Assembly: GCF_964199755.1 (NCBI RefSeq)
Contig: NC_133903.1
Span: 4,419,001-4,483,000, forward strand
DNA length: 64,000 nt
Source: Larus michahellis
Taxonomy: Eukaryota; Chordata; Aves; Charadriiformes; Laridae
Reading direction: 5' to 3'
Below, piece after piece: positions 10,301-25,300 of the stretch (position 1 is the stretch's first letter; every line of letters begins with the position of its first letter). The notes under the pieces were generated by a model. That model made no database searches. It had not been told where the DNA came from and was given only the letters and a program-made list of their open reading frames with translations. Both the position numbers and the translations under genes were made by a program.

Positions 10301-13300
10301 CAGTTTCATAAATCACGGCTATATTGGTAATTTTGTACTGTGTGGGCAACCTTGGTGATGAAATAGCTCAAAGTCTACAATCTAAGGTGCGTAATAGAGG
10401 CTACAGATAATATAGCTTAAAAAAAAAATACCTGTGTGTAGCGTAATGTTAGAAGAAAAAAGGCAAATTTCTTGGGTATTGATTTTATTTTCAATTTCAG
10501 TCTCTCATCGGCTTCTGAAAATTGGTGATAATAAAGCATAACACCCACACTGTAAAAGGAGCTTCTGATAAACTACAGTAGCTTCTTGTTGGCTACTGTC
10601 TTATTTGAGCAATAGCTGAATGGCTTATTGATCATATTTCTTCCCCATATGGTTGCACATTTTTTCGGAGGTGAGGTAATTTTGGCTAGATACTTGTTTT
10701 GTGGGATTTGATCATTTAGATAGCTATCAGGTGTCTTAAGGGCTTAAGTGTAATATCGGTGCGGGGGAAGATGGGGGATTTAAATCATTATGATTATGCT
10801 GGTGTAACTCAGCCTAGTAAGTTCTCTTATTACATATAAAGAGCCCATTTCCAATAGTTTCATAAGAAGTAATTTGAGTGTACATTAAAAAAAAATAAAA
10901 CACACAACAAAACAAATCCAAACCCTCCAAAACCAAGAATGTTGTTTTAGAAGAAAAATGGGTTGTTTTGCAGTTACGCTTGTGTTCTGAAATGGATTTA
11001 ATTATACTGACTCGCGCTGTTCTCTGTAAACAAATGATTTGTGACTTTATCACCTTGATCCTGAAAGAAATAACAAAAAGCCGTTGCCATGGATGGAAAG
11101 GTCTATTCTGTGCTGCTTCATCTTGGCTTCTACTCAGTCTAATGATTTTTATCATGGGTACCACTTGCTTTTGCCATTGTCTAAAGCTTATTTAAATGAG
11201 GTATAGGTAGTTGGTAGGACAAGAAAAATGGTCTTGCTTACTGGTTTCGGTGATACTGTCAGTAAAACAGTGATACAGCAATATTCTGTATTTAAAGCTG
11301 CAAGTACAATGCAGGAATCAATTTGGCCAAGTAATACACTGAGAAATAGCTGCTATGTGGAATTCTCTGCGAGGAAACCGTCCTGTGTCTTTTGTAGGTA
11401 GTTTATATTGCGAAGAGTCTTGTGACTCCCATTTATTTTTAACTCAGTTGAGTGCTTGTTTACCTTTGTGAAGTGACAGTTTTAATGTCATTCTTTGTTA
11501 AACTTTCTTTTGAGGGAAGCAGTAAATGATCTAAAAAAAGCTAACTTGTTACTCTTTTTTTTTTTCCAGATTAGTTTGGTATTTTTTTTCCACAGCATTT
11601 GGATTTTCATTGAGTTGTGCAAAAGTAGTTGAGGAAAAAACACTGGAGTGTCTTGGACAATTAATCAGATACAATCTGCTGAACATAGTGATTTTGTCTG
11701 AAATAAAATTAAATTCAGTATTTCTAAGGTGATTTAGAAGCAGCAACAAAGTTTGTTTTATAGTTGCTTCTCTGTCTCTTAAGCCTAACATGCTTTTTTT
11801 TAATAACTTGGTTATTGAATCTGGGGAGGCTTACTTCTCTTGTCTGGATGGTGCATATTTTAATTCGAAGGTTTAAGCCTTCTCAAATATAATTTCTTAA
11901 CCAGATTGTGCCAGTTGTATTTTTCTTTTTCCTAGAAGAGAAGGTCATACCATCATACGGAAGTTGATTTTTATAGCTTGGGAATCTTAATTTTAGAGGG
12001 TAAGCCATTTGAGGAACAATTTTTATTCTTCCGTGTAACTTGAAGTTTAAAAAGGGCTCACTTTGGAGCCATGGGAGGAAAATACAGAAAGAGCAAGAAA
12101 TCTAGGAATCTGTATTGTATTCTAAATGCAGAGCTAATGGTTAGTGCATCTGAATGATAGCGAATCATCTTACTGAGTTCAGAAGGGCATTTTGGCAGGG
12201 TGACTGGCAGGGTTGGGTTTTAGCCTTGTATTGAATGACTTGCCGCAGTTTGGCGTATCGAAATACATTTTTATTAGAATTTAATTAGCTTCTCTCCATG
12301 TGTCCTGGCAGTAAGAAGTATGTGAACTATAAGCATACTAATACACTTCTGCACAATTGTATTTACTGTTAAGTTTCTCTTTCTGTGGCATAAAATCATC
12401 CTCTGCATGGGGAGGGGAAAATAAGAATGTGCCATTGTCTGCTGCCTTCATGCGTAAAGACATGCAAGACAACCCTAAAGGTTTTTCTAGCTAAAATTTA
12501 AGACCTGTCTTTGCCTCTGACTGGAAAAGTAATTAAATGGTCTGTGAGCTAAGTGTGAAAATAGAGTAATGGAGGAAAAAGAAGGGTTTGTAGTCAGTTT
12601 TTTAATGTTCTACTATTGTTAAAATCTGTTTAATATCAGTGACTAGCATTTTTAAGAGGGTGCCTCCGATCAAAGATTCGGCATGGGTATTTGTAAGACT
12701 GAGATCTGACGATGTTCTTTGGAGGTGCTTGAATATTGTCAACGTTAGAGTTGGCAGTCTTTAATTCCTTTTTGTTTCTTTTTTTTTTAATATGATAGCT
12801 CTTTCGGGGTGTTCGGGGAAGGTTACAGTATAAAGAGCAATAAAAAATCCCCAGACAATGCCAGTTTAAAAGGTCTTGGAGGTCACCTCTCATTATGAGG
12901 CAGTGATGTAATTGGTTTGCATTACATTATTCAAGTCATCATCTTTCCTCCACACTAAAGCTTTTAGTTTGTGTGGAGAAATCGCCAGTACGAATTGGGC
13001 AGTAGGCTTACATTGAGCTGTGAACTCTCATTTCGTAAAATGTGAAGCAGGATTCCACACCTGGGGTAATTCTGAAGCTGTTTGGCCCTTTCAGGATGGA
13101 GGGAGCTAACCGGCTTTTTCGGTCAAGCTTTTTATTGCTTTTCTTACTGAGCTAACCCAACTGGAGTTTTGGAATAGGATAAGAATCTGTCCTAGGGTAA
13201 TTCACAGCTGATTTAATTTATGTTCCTGACTGGCTTGTTTCTTTTTCAGATCCCTTGCAGTTGGCAGTAAATCAGGCTACAAATTCTTCTCTCTCTCTTC

Positions 13301-16300
13301 TGTGGACAAATTAGAGCAAATCTATGAATGCAGTGAGTATCTTCTTTTTTTTTTTTTTTTCCTTTTTCTTACCCCCTCGTTTGGCTTAATTTGGGGAAGA
13401 ATAAGGCATATTTCATTTTTTAACAGGTTGTTTGAAATTGACATAGGAGGAACCTTAAGTGTATGACAAAATATCACACAAATACAAGACAATTTATTAC
13501 TGGCAGGGTAAAACCGTGTACCAGTGTTCTGTATTTAAATTTCGATGGTATGTTATGAAATTTGGTAATAGCTATGAGGAGAACTCTTTGCTTTTCTAAG
13601 TTTATGTCCAATAGCCAAGTTATATAGCAACTGGGCATAAAAAAAATATTTACTGGTGTGAGAGTGTGTCTTTTGGGTTTTTATACTTGCTATTGGGGCA
13701 GGCAACCACTAATATACCTTTACCAAATAAGAAAGCAAAGCCTTGATTATCTTTTTCTTTAATTCTGATATTTGCTGTTGGAAAAATACTTTTCTAACAT
13801 GATAGCTGCAGGTTTACTCATCCAAAAGGGTGAATAATCCAGATTCCCATAACTTCTTAATACTGACCACAGTGGCGTACGATAGGAGATGAAATGGAGA
13901 CAGGCTTGGGGAATAAGTGGTACTCCCTGTTTTGCCAGCAGTTCATAGACTTACCTTTTTTGAGGTGCTAGTAAGTAAACTATGAATGCTATGCATGAGT
14001 GTCCGTGCTTTCTTTAAACTCCATGTGAACAGATGGCACCAGTAGCTGTGTTGTCAGCATTTAGTGTAGGATCCCAGCATACCATGCCCCACAGCAGACT
14101 TGTCTTCAAACTCCATTCCTTAAGTGACCTGACCCTGTGGCATCTTAAGCTTGAAAATGGTGTGTGATTCACATCACCTATTACCTGTGGTAACAGCCTT
14201 TTTCTGTATACAGTCAATGAAGAGAAGTAATCGTGAGGTTCAAATTAGGCACCTGTGGTCAGGTTAAATTGTGTTGCAGCTACAACTGCCTGTTTGAGTC
14301 ATGGTCTGGTTGTACTGGTTAATCGGCAGCTTGAATTCCATTTTATGGTGTTGAGTTTAGGTACCTGACCTCTGCAGAATGTTAGGCACTTACAGTATCT
14401 GGCCTGATACCGCTCCAGGAGACACAGTGAAGATGACTCCTGTTACACAAGACACTGAATAAAAGTACCGAGAGAGACTGAACTGAACTTTGCAGGACAG
14501 CTTATCTAGGTAGTCCTTGAAAGAAAATGTACGGGTTCGATTGGCCTTACTCAAAATCTTGCAGTAAACTGATAAAGCAGCTGGGATTGGAATTTAGACC
14601 TGCTGATTCCAGTCTTGTCTTCAGGCTGTTCTGGGATGGCTGTGTTGGCTTAACCTCTTCGTTATTGTAAATTTTCTTCCATGAGCGTGAAGTCCGTAAA
14701 TACAGAGCACAGAGTGCGAGGTAACATTTAGTAGAAAATTTGATGGTTTGCCCTGTGTAAGCTGTCTTCACCTTCGCTCATAGAACATGCAATGTCTGCA
14801 GCAGACTTAAATATTTGAGATCTTCATTTTTTATATGTAGTTAAATGAATTTCAGTCTTGGGCTTGCAAACCATGCCTGTTTAAAACTTGATATGGGGGT
14901 GGTGGGCTCCCTATGTATTAGGTACCTCCTTCCCGCAAGGAAAAGTATCTTGAGGCCTCCTGGACAAGTGCCTCCTGCCTCCAAATTTAGTTTAAGTGGG
15001 TCTAAAGACTTGGTGTTGTTTTGAGTGAGCACTTGTAAGGACCCCTCCCTCTCTTCTGTAGGATTGATCTGCCAGTTCTTGTGTAGGTGTCTAAAGTAAA
15101 CTACAGAGTATAGCCCAGCTGTCTTGTGTTTGAGAGAACGACTGAAAAGAATGGGAGGTTTCTTTGTCTGCTCCCATCACTGAATTCTGCTGTGACTCCG
15201 TACAAATCACCTAACTCCCTCCTCAGCTGATCCCCCTGTAAAAATAAGTATTAGATTGGAGGGTGCTTTAAGGCTTAACGAATGCTTATAACATGCTTCT
15301 TGTTCTTGTATTAAAAATGAAATAAAAGCACAGCTGATCATAATCTAGCTGGTTCTGACTAGCTCTTGTCAGTGATGCTACATGATTGTGTTTATGAAAC
15401 TGTAATCTTGTTATGTATTTGCTCGTTCTCCCCACACTGCTGATACTTAAATCATTTCCCAGTCCTTTTTGTTCTTGCTGTATTTTGAATCTGAGTTTCT
15501 AGTAGTGCTCACTTGTGTAGTTTAAAGGAGAAAATACAAACAGAAAAAACTGTGATTAACAGCATTGCTATAGGACTTAACTAGTACTTCTAAACATGAT
15601 TAATTTGGGTCAGCTGGATGTAGGATGCACAGGATGGCCTGGTACTTTATTTGAACAGTTGCTCGTTAGGAAGTATACATGACTTGGCAGCCGTGAAGAG
15701 ATTTTTATCACTTCTTCCTGTTAGGGGAAGACGAGGGAACAGAGGTGCATCCTGTATTTTTCAAGTGAATTTAATTAAAAGCCAGTCACAAAGCCTTTCT
15801 ATAAAGGTAACTGTGTATTATAGTAAGCCTTTTTACGGTTAGACTGAAGGATTGTCTCCACCTTTTAAGCATTTTCCTTGTTGAAAGCTTGGGTTTTTTC
15901 TTTTTGTCTTTGTTTTTTCTTTTGTTCCGTCTGTGACTGCTCGGTTCCTGGCGTTGCTCTTCCCTGTGTGCCTGCCCTGCTGCCTCACCTGCATCAGCGC
16001 AGTGTAGGACAGCACTTTTTCCGTCTGAATCTCTGCTGTAGTTCCTACTCTGGAATACCGTTTCTCCTGCCTGCCTGGGAGAGTAGCAAATCCCAGAAGC
16101 TGTGTCTTACACAGTTGCCCCTAAATGAGGAAAGAAGCTGTGCTTGCCTGGGAGCAGGGAGCAGCCAGACTGTGGTTTTTGGGTCTCTGTGTGCTGGTCT
16201 TCGACCCTTGCAAAAGGATGCCATTGTTATGAAGGACTCCAGGCTTAGATAGAAAGCTGATAGCCTATACTGTAAAATATTTGAGAATCTTCTACGTTAG

Positions 16301-19300
16301 TAGTGTGGTTCAAGGAACATGGACCTCTGCGTTTGAAAGCCTATGCATAAATTTGTTGAAGTGGCTTTTTGTATTTCTTTTTCATGTGTTGTGTGTGGCA
16401 TCAGGAAAATGGAGAACAATTGCTTGAAAACAAAATAATTGCTAAAATGCATTATCCATGTTGCAGAAGTGAGGAAATTGAATTTTCAAAGCCTCTGTGA
16501 GCTGTTTTGTCTTCTCTGGAAAAGTACTGCATTAAATACGAGATTTAGATAAAAGTCGATTGTATTGCATAGAATACTGAAAATGCTTAGTATAAACCTG
16601 CTCTTTTTCCATAAGGAGGTTATTTCTCTCAAAAGAATGTAGAACATTAAATATTTTCTGTTCTTTTTCTTGAAATAACTGACCATAAAAAGCACTTTCA
16701 AAGCAGACTTGTCACACAGTGATGACATTGTCGTATTCTGAGAATGTTGGACAGAACTTTTTTCGGGGAATTTCTGTCATTGGTGATGAGAACAGTGACA
16801 GTTATTTAATGTGTCTCTTGGCCAAAACAGAGGCCTTCAGACATAAGCTTTTTTTTTACTGGAATATGTTAAGCATTGAGCTAATCCAGATACTGATTTC
16901 TGAAAAGTTTGGTTGTTTTGATGGAACAGGGCCAAAGGCTCAAGTTGCTTGTCTTGATTCAGTTCTGTAATGGAAGGGCAGATGTAGCCGGTAGCAGTGG
17001 GAGAGCTGCGGAGAGTGGGAAAACTTTCTCCTGCTGTGAAAACTGTCCACGATGTCTCTGGGGCTTTTGGAAGGGAGCTTCAGGGGCTGGGAGGGGGAAG
17101 AACACATGCCAGGGTAACTGGTGGTGGGACTTGGACTCCTACCAGCTTGGTCCTATACTGTCCTATAATCAAATGCTCTTGGAAGTGCTTCTTTGCCAGA
17201 GATCCTGTACTCTCCTCCCTCCTCCTGTCTTCCCTGCGTTTTGAATGGTGACTTGTGTTCCTCCTTTGCCTCCAGTGCTTCCATAGCAGAACACATGACA
17301 AAAGCAACGCTGTTTTATGGCTATGCGTACACGCTGGGCTTTGATTCCTGTACTAATTCTTTTTAGGGGCTGTCAGGTAAAAGATGGTATATGTAAAAAA
17401 TACTAATTAGTGTCTGAAGCAGTCTTATAACAAATGAGTTTACCATCTGCTTTGAGTACAATAACCTTTCTTTCTTCATGGAGAGCTGTGCTGAAACTCT
17501 AGGGTTTTTGGTCATCAAAACCCCTTCCATGCACAGTATAGCTTTAAAAACAAAACACACAAAAAAAAAACCCCAACACAAAAACCTTTTGCTTTCCTAG
17601 ATTTCTGCAGAGGTAAGAGAAGATTGTAAGATTCTGGAATTTGACAGTTTGCTGTTTTTTGTATCTTCAGGATTTTTTCTTTTTGATCTTGGGCAGGGGG
17701 ATGTAGACACTGTTCTGAAGCGTAAACTTGCATGACACCTAGGGGGGGAATGGGAAATCTTAGAAAATCTACACAGTGAATGTTGATTTACAGCTTTAAA
17801 AAGCTGCCCTGCATCCCACCTTGACTCTGAGCTGTTGTGGCAGAATGTTTGTGGTGTTAGACTGTTTTCTTAGACAGTATTTCCTGTTGGTGTGTGTCAT
17901 TCTTCTTGCCTGAAATCTCCTTCTGTATTTTTCCCTCATTACTGTGATTCCTCAGCTGACACGGAAGATGTGTGCATTGTGGAGAGGCTGTTCTCCAGTA
18001 GTCTGGTGGCCATAGTTAGCCTTAAAGCTCCACGCAAGCTGAAAGTTTGTCACTTTAAGAAGGGGACAGAGATTTGCAACTACAGTTACTCCAACACCAT
18101 CTTGGCTGTCAAACTCAATAGACAGGTGAGTAGTAATTTTGACTATGTGAAAACATGGGAAGGGGTTGTGGATCTTATTTTGACACCTTCTCTGTTGATG
18201 GATGTCTTTTCCTTTTGTGACAGAACTGCTATTTGAAATTAACATGTGCTTTTCCAACTGTAGCTTCTGTATGGCATCTCAGCACACTCATTTAGTTAAA
18301 TATTTTTGGTTCTATGTTTATGTATTTACTTAGGAAAAAGCCCTTAGTAAGCTGGGCATGCTTTGAGCAGGAGGTTGGACTGGAGATCTCCTGAGGTCCC
18401 TTCCAGTGTGAATCATCCTGTGATCCTAAATGTGGAAGTGTGTGAAACTGACAGTTTCTGTTCAGGCCTAAACTTAAAGTTATTATCTAGTCACTTTTTA
18501 TGGGTTTTAATACAGTTTGAATTCTTAAAAGAAGAAAAAAATAATAAAAAAGAAATAACTGAACTGGTGAAAGCTTTGAATTAAGTGCCTGGAACCATAG
18601 TTTTCTGTATTACTAAATCATTAGTAGACTCTGCAAATACAGACTTTTCTGTCTTCAACCAGTTCATTCAAAGTAGAGAGAACGGCATCTGAAGGAGAAA
18701 ATCTTAGTGTCCGTTCCCTCCCCCAAAATCAGGTGTGGGAGGATGGCATGCATTCCTGCTTAAAATCATAAGGGAAACAGTGGCTAATTTGGGTTTTTTG
18801 CATAGTGAGGTAGCATTAAATGAGTAACATCTTTTTAGTCACCCAGATGTAGTCTACGAAAGTTTAAATGAGATGTTGAAGAACTTAAAGTTTTTTTAAA
18901 AAAAAAAAAGCCTCTCGAAATTATTTTGAGTAAGTAATAGGCTCTATAAATGGTTTAAAAAGTCTTGTATGTTTTTCTGTTTAGCCAAAGCAGAAAATAA
19001 TTTCCACATGTGAATTGGCCTCTTGAGGCGAGGAAATACATAAGGGTAGGTACAGAATAAGAATTAAATAGCTTTAAATGAAGGTTTCTGGCTTGCTGAC
19101 TTAAACTAGTAATGTGAATCATTTTCGTTTAAATCAATTTGCACTAGCGTGGTTGAGAGAAGTCAGTTCAAGTGACCGAGTGTAGCATTGCGCGGTTGAA
19201 GCCTTGTCAAGAGGTGTATCTTGTGTATCTTCTATCAGACTCTTATTTCTTCCCATCAGGTGGGTACTACCTTTTCTCTATTGGAAGGTACCTACTGCAT

Positions 19301-22300
19301 TTTGGATACAATTTTTTCTTTTAGGATTGATAAATTAATATAAACTGCAGTTTGATATCAGCCTTTCGTCCTCTTTCCCATGTCTAGAGACTGATAGTAT
19401 GTCTGGAAGAGTCTCTTTATATACACAACATACGAGACATGAAGGTATTACATACAATCAGGGAGACACCTCCCAATCCTGCAGGTGAGTATGTTGTTAG
19501 AAGCTAGTGTAACTCTGAAAAGTGCATTCTGTGTCAATGCACGACGCTTCCTACGGGGAACTGTAGCATTGTTAATTCCACTTTCAAATAAAAGTAACAA
19601 TTAAAAACGTGAGTGTTGTCTTCAAGCCTCCCCATTCAATACAAGTGAGGTTTTTGAGAGCAAATAGCAGGCTCTGCCTTCACGGTGTTTTAGTCTCCTA
19701 GAGCGGTTGTCTTTAATGTTAGAAGTAGTAGAGGTACAAACTGGATTTTGCCAGCACTTGATGTAGTTAAAGACTTTGTCAGGTTAATGCTTTAGGAGTC
19801 ATGGCAGACATGGGAAATTCTACTGCTTAATCAGTTATTGTAGCTCTGTTAGTATTCTTTCTTCTCTACCTTATATTAAACTTTAACTTACGTTGAGTAG
19901 TTAAATATGTTGCATGTTGACTCTGAGATTGCTCATCCATGTTCTGCTTCTGTTGCTACCTTGTGAGGATAACTTCAGTTATCTTTTAACATTCAAACAT
20001 AGAATCAGAAAGTTCTGCTGCTTAAGTCTTGGAATTTGTCTCTTTCTGATGATGTTTCTGCCTTGCTTGTAGGGTTGTGTGCTTTATCAATAAACAATGA
20101 TAACTGCTACCTGGCCTATCCAGGAAGCGCAACTATTGGAGAAGTACAAGTCTTCGACACCATCAATCTGGTAAGGATCTTTGTGAATGCTGTTTCCATT
20201 TGTAAAGACGCAGGTGTTGGAAACGTCTTGCTCAGAAAGGAATTCCTAGACACTCAGTTAGGCTCCTCTGTGTCAGTTTGCAGTATCCTTGTAGCCAGGC
20301 TTCACGGAACATCAGCAAATAACATACAGACGCTGATATTAGATTTGATGTACAGTTGGGCAAATGGGTGGAGCAAAGTAAACTAATTTCTATTTGGATT
20401 GTCTCTTAAGTATCCTTCTACCGCTTCATCTCTACGCACGTGGTTAAGTCATAATTTTATGTACTTAGCAGTTACTGAAACCAATATTGAAGCTGTTGTC
20501 TGTAAAATAAGACCTATAGTTGCCTTGAATGCTCTTAAATATGCAGTCTTAAGCTGCAGACATGTAGCTTTTAGCCTGTACTGTACTAAGGTTCTATCTT
20601 ATTGATTCACTCCTGCAGAGAGCTGCTAATATGATCCCAGCTCATGATAGTCCCTTGGCTGCTTTGGCATTTGACGCAAGTGGTACTAAACTTGCCACTG
20701 CATCAGAAAAGGTAAGGTGGCTTTTTATTGACTTGCTGGCAGTGATAAAAATGTAATTTGTTTCTAAGCATTTTGAGTAAGTTTAAGCGTGCACAATTCC
20801 ATGCGCAAGTGCCAAAAAAGAAGGCTTACAGTTAGAGTGGCAAATCTAAGTTAAGACCTGTTAATGATATTTGACACAGCTTCAGTGCTGTGAAATGTTG
20901 GATAATAAGGTTATTTAAATAAATACATTTTAATCTGGTTGTAATAAGGGCAATCCTCTAAGTGTTTCTCCCTTTAGTGCAGGATATGTATTAGAAGTTA
21001 GTTGCCTTGTTTTGATGTCATCTTCCTAATGAAAACAAGACAGTTAAAGTCAGAAGAGAGAAGTGTCATGCCAGTCTTTGGCACATGATGACGAATTGTC
21101 CATCTAAATTGTATAAACTACAAAGTCTGAAGCCTCTGCTCTTTGAGTAATAAGCTTAGAATATAAGGGTGTAACCGATTGCATCTGATAAAGGCACAAA
21201 GACATCCAGGTGACTGTACTTGTGGGACTTCCCTAGTGTGGTCATTTTCATGATGAAATATAAGAAGGGCTGTTCTTGATGCACAGCTTGTTCTCTCAAT
21301 TAGTAGGTCCCACCTCTTTTTTTTTTTTTTCTCTGCTCTTCAAACGCATTCTACCAACAGGCTCCATAAATCATGCTAGTATCTGGTGTGCATCAACGTT
21401 ATTAAGTTAACAGCAAAATGGTTTACTGCTTGTAGCTGTACTCTGCTCACTAGAGCTAATATACAATGAACAAACCTGAAATGAATTTTTTTTTTTTCTC
21501 TGCAGGGGACAGTAATAAGAGTGTTTTCCATTCCAGAGGGGCAGAAACTCTTTGAATTCCGAAGGGGAGTGAAGAGGTAAAGTTCAACTGGGCTAATTAT
21601 CTGAAGCTCATTCCTTATGGTAGATCTCCAGTATGTTCTGCAGTTGAGCTGGCATCCTGATTTTTGCCTGTTTTCATCTTCGTTCATCCCTGCCTGTATG
21701 CTTATAACAGCGTCAGCCTGAATGTCTTCCAGTTTCGCTCCTTCGGACTTGACTATTCTACAAATCAATCCTGTCAGAATTGCACTCCCTCTTGCCTTTT
21801 AAAAATTTATTGGTGAGGGAACTTGTTTAAAGTGGGTCACCTTTTGTGTGATGTATTGTATTCTTACGGCAATTGGAGGCAGTAGTACATCTAATATTCT
21901 TGCTCTCTTCTAAATCCTGCTAGTGCTGTGATCATAGTAGCCATTGTGAAACGGTACTGTGATTTGTAGTAGTAGTAGTAGTTCTGTACTGTATACAGAG
22001 GTAAGACTGAGTTCAGATTGTTACTAATTGACCCCCGTATCTGGTACACATCAGAGTTGAACTTCGTTAATGGAAATCTTGCTCTTGAAGTGCTTTAAGA
22101 AGGTGTCAGAGAATTCAGAATGCTTACTGTGGAAATGTTCTTTTTTTCTTATTTGCAAAGCGGTGGTGACTGAGAAATCTGCTTAATTATTAAATAAGCC
22201 AAATACTTTGGCTTAATTGTGAGTCACCTGCAATCACTAACAGAAGAAGAGCAGGTGCGTCTGCTGTGCAGCCGCAGTTCCTCGCAGCTCTCTCAGTACA

Positions 22301-25300
22301 GCTTGTGTGAAAATTATGGAGCTCCTTAGTGGTGAATGTTCAGAAAGACTCCTACATACCGAAACAGAGAAGTAATATTCTCATTTAAGTCGACTCCCTT
22401 GAGTTAGTTAACATTAGCTTTCTTCTTAAACCAGTTGGTAGTAGTAGTATGTCAAAAATAATGCTTGATTGCCTGTCCTTCTTTTTGTTTCCCCTAGGTG
22501 TGTGAGCATCTGTTCGTTGGCCTTCAGCATGGATGGCATGTTTCTGTCTGCGTCCAGTAACACAGAGACGGTGCATATCTTCAAACTTGAGACTGTGAAA
22601 GAAAAGTAGGTTTCAGAGGTGCCTTAGATTTTACAAGGAAAAGGCTTTAAAATCGATTATACTCAACAGGATGAGTTCTCCAAAGTGTGGACAGACTTCT
22701 TTTGAACCCTTCCATAAAGTAAAGGGCATAAGAAGTTATTTATGAATCGGCAACTGCAGCTGAGCTGCGTACGGTTCTCCTGGTGAATAGAAAAGGTATT
22801 TCTGCTGAAGAGAAATCGGCCATCCTTGGCAGAGGAATGCAGAGCAGTTAACATTTTCAGTTACATATGTGTTTCACCTCTCCTGACATCCATATGGGAA
22901 GAGCTGTCTTAGCAATGCCTTCCAGCTGCCTTTGGGGCTTTAAAAGGCGCCAGGTTATAAAATGTTCCTATTTATGATTTGAGAGGAGAGTCTGTCTTAA
23001 ATTTCTGTGGAAGTTGTTGGAAACAATGATTTGCTTGGTGGTAAACAGGCGGATCAAATCTTGAAGTGTAGCACTTCCCAGTAGATCTTGCTCTTGTATA
23101 ATGAACCTTATGAAATACAGTTTTATAAGCAGAAGTATCAGTTTACAATCAAATATGCTTAAATAACAGGCTGAGGGTATTGTAGGACGCATTGTGCCCT
23201 GTAACATAAATGGAGTGTATCAGAGTTCTCAGGGGTGTTTTAGTTATTTCTGAAGAGAAACAAATAGCTGCTTTATAGCTTTAAAAATATAAAGATGTTT
23301 CAAAGTGTTTACGCGCCTTTCTCTAACGTGAAGGCAAAGTCAGTCACTTTTTTTCCTTCTGACTTGTAGACCTCAGGAGGAGCCTACAACCTGGACAGGT
23401 TACTTTGGAAAAGTGCTGATGGCCTCAACAAGCTATCTGCCCTCTCAAGTAACGGAAATGTTCAACCAGGGTAGAGCCTTTGCTACAGTCCGCCTGCCGT
23501 TCTGTGGGCACAAAAACATCTGTGCGCTTGCCACGTGAGTAGAGAAATTGAGCCTGCGTTTGCCGCCCTGCTGGGTTGCCGTGTTGGGCTTTGGAGAGAC
23601 TGACACCGTAGAACGTAACCCCATCTCCAGCGGAGTGGGGAGCACCCAGAGCAATGGATCACCTGTAATCATTTCAAAGCCTCTTCCTGTTTTAAGAGCA
23701 ATGTGTTAGAGCTAACACCTCCCAGTCCTGTGAGGGGAGGAGGGAAAGGCATAATATTTGGATGAGAATAGACTATTTTTAAGGCGGTTTAAAGATGTCT
23801 TTTAATTTGGAAAGAATAATGTTGAGAACAGACCCGTGGGCTCATGACACTTGCTTCCATTAGTGTTAGGGGAAGTGATGCTGAATGTTATGTTAGTACA
23901 AAATTAGGCAATCCAGGCTAACCATTAAAGAAGTCTTTGAAAGCAAGTTCATATTATTTTTGTCTCTAAGACAGCATAGCATTCATTAAAGTTAATTTGG
24001 AGGACTAAATTTTTATTCTCTCTTCACCAAAGGCAGGTCCCATTTGGCACAGCTACCAAAGCAATAAGCTGAGCAGTAGTAAACTTATTTTGTGGGGGGT
24101 TTTTAGTTTTTATGCTACATTGGCTTCGTGTCTGCACTCTCACTCCTGATCTCAAAGCACCACAAATGTGGTTATGCCTTACATTTGTACACACAATTCT
24201 TTCCGAGGTACTCTCTCTAACTGTTAACAGTGTTCCCTATCTGGAAGCAAAAGTGTGGGAAGAAAAATGGCTTAAAATCATGGGAGGAGAGTGTACTTTC
24301 TTAAGTTCATATTAATCTGTTGCTCTCCCCTAAACCTTTCTAGGATCCAGAAGATTCCTCGTTTATTGGTGGGAGCTGCTGATGGGTATCTCTACATGTA
24401 CAACCTGGACCCCCAAGAAGGCGGAGAGTGCACACTAATGAAGCAGCACAAGTAAGTCCGCATTAGCTGAGGCCTGCTGGATTTTATTTCTTCACAAAAT
24501 CCAGTTTGTTCTTAAACTTAGTTCTGTTGTGTGAAAGTCTGACTTAGAACAGCCCATTTCTTTAAACTAATCTTTTCCCAGACCTCTGATGTGAAGGAGT
24601 AACTTCAGAATCCCCCTGCGCCTTCCTTCTTAGTATCTGCTACACTAAGCACCGCTTTACCAGCCGAAATTTAACACTGTCCAATTGCGGTGAAGGATCA
24701 ATCGCTGTTAGCTGCGTGATCCTCTTTCCTCTTACTTGGCAGTCTGAGTTGAGTTACTTAAACAAGAACTTGAAACATCTGACACCGTCCTCTTCATCAA
24801 TAAATGAAGCGGTTACAGACATGAGAGAGAGAGATGTTACGCTGACTTCACAGAGGGGAATCTGGCCTATGAAATGATCAGTATTCTCTCTCTAGCGGTG
24901 TCCTTATTAAAATTCCTTGCATATAGGCCAACCAGCTAATGTTCTGCAGCAGTACTGTAGAAATCTTAAGGAAAATATGACAAGGCATTCTTATTTTTTA
25001 ATAAGGCGTGCCAGGAGAAGCTAGGGTAATATAGTTGGGTTATTTACATGATTAGTCATAGAATTAAAGCCAGTAACTCACGATGATAATTAAGGTTTGC
25101 AGCTTTGGTAAACCTGGTCAAAAAATCCTAGATTTATCTGAATGTTTTAAGGTATGACCTCTGGCTTCACTAGAGAGTTTTCTAGTGTATGTGTATGAAG
25201 CAACCCCTTCTGTTGTGGACAGAGCTCAAGAGACAATATGTAATATTGCTGATTGGAATGTGTTGGGGTTTTTTAATTGTGCACTCTTGTTTTCAGTCTT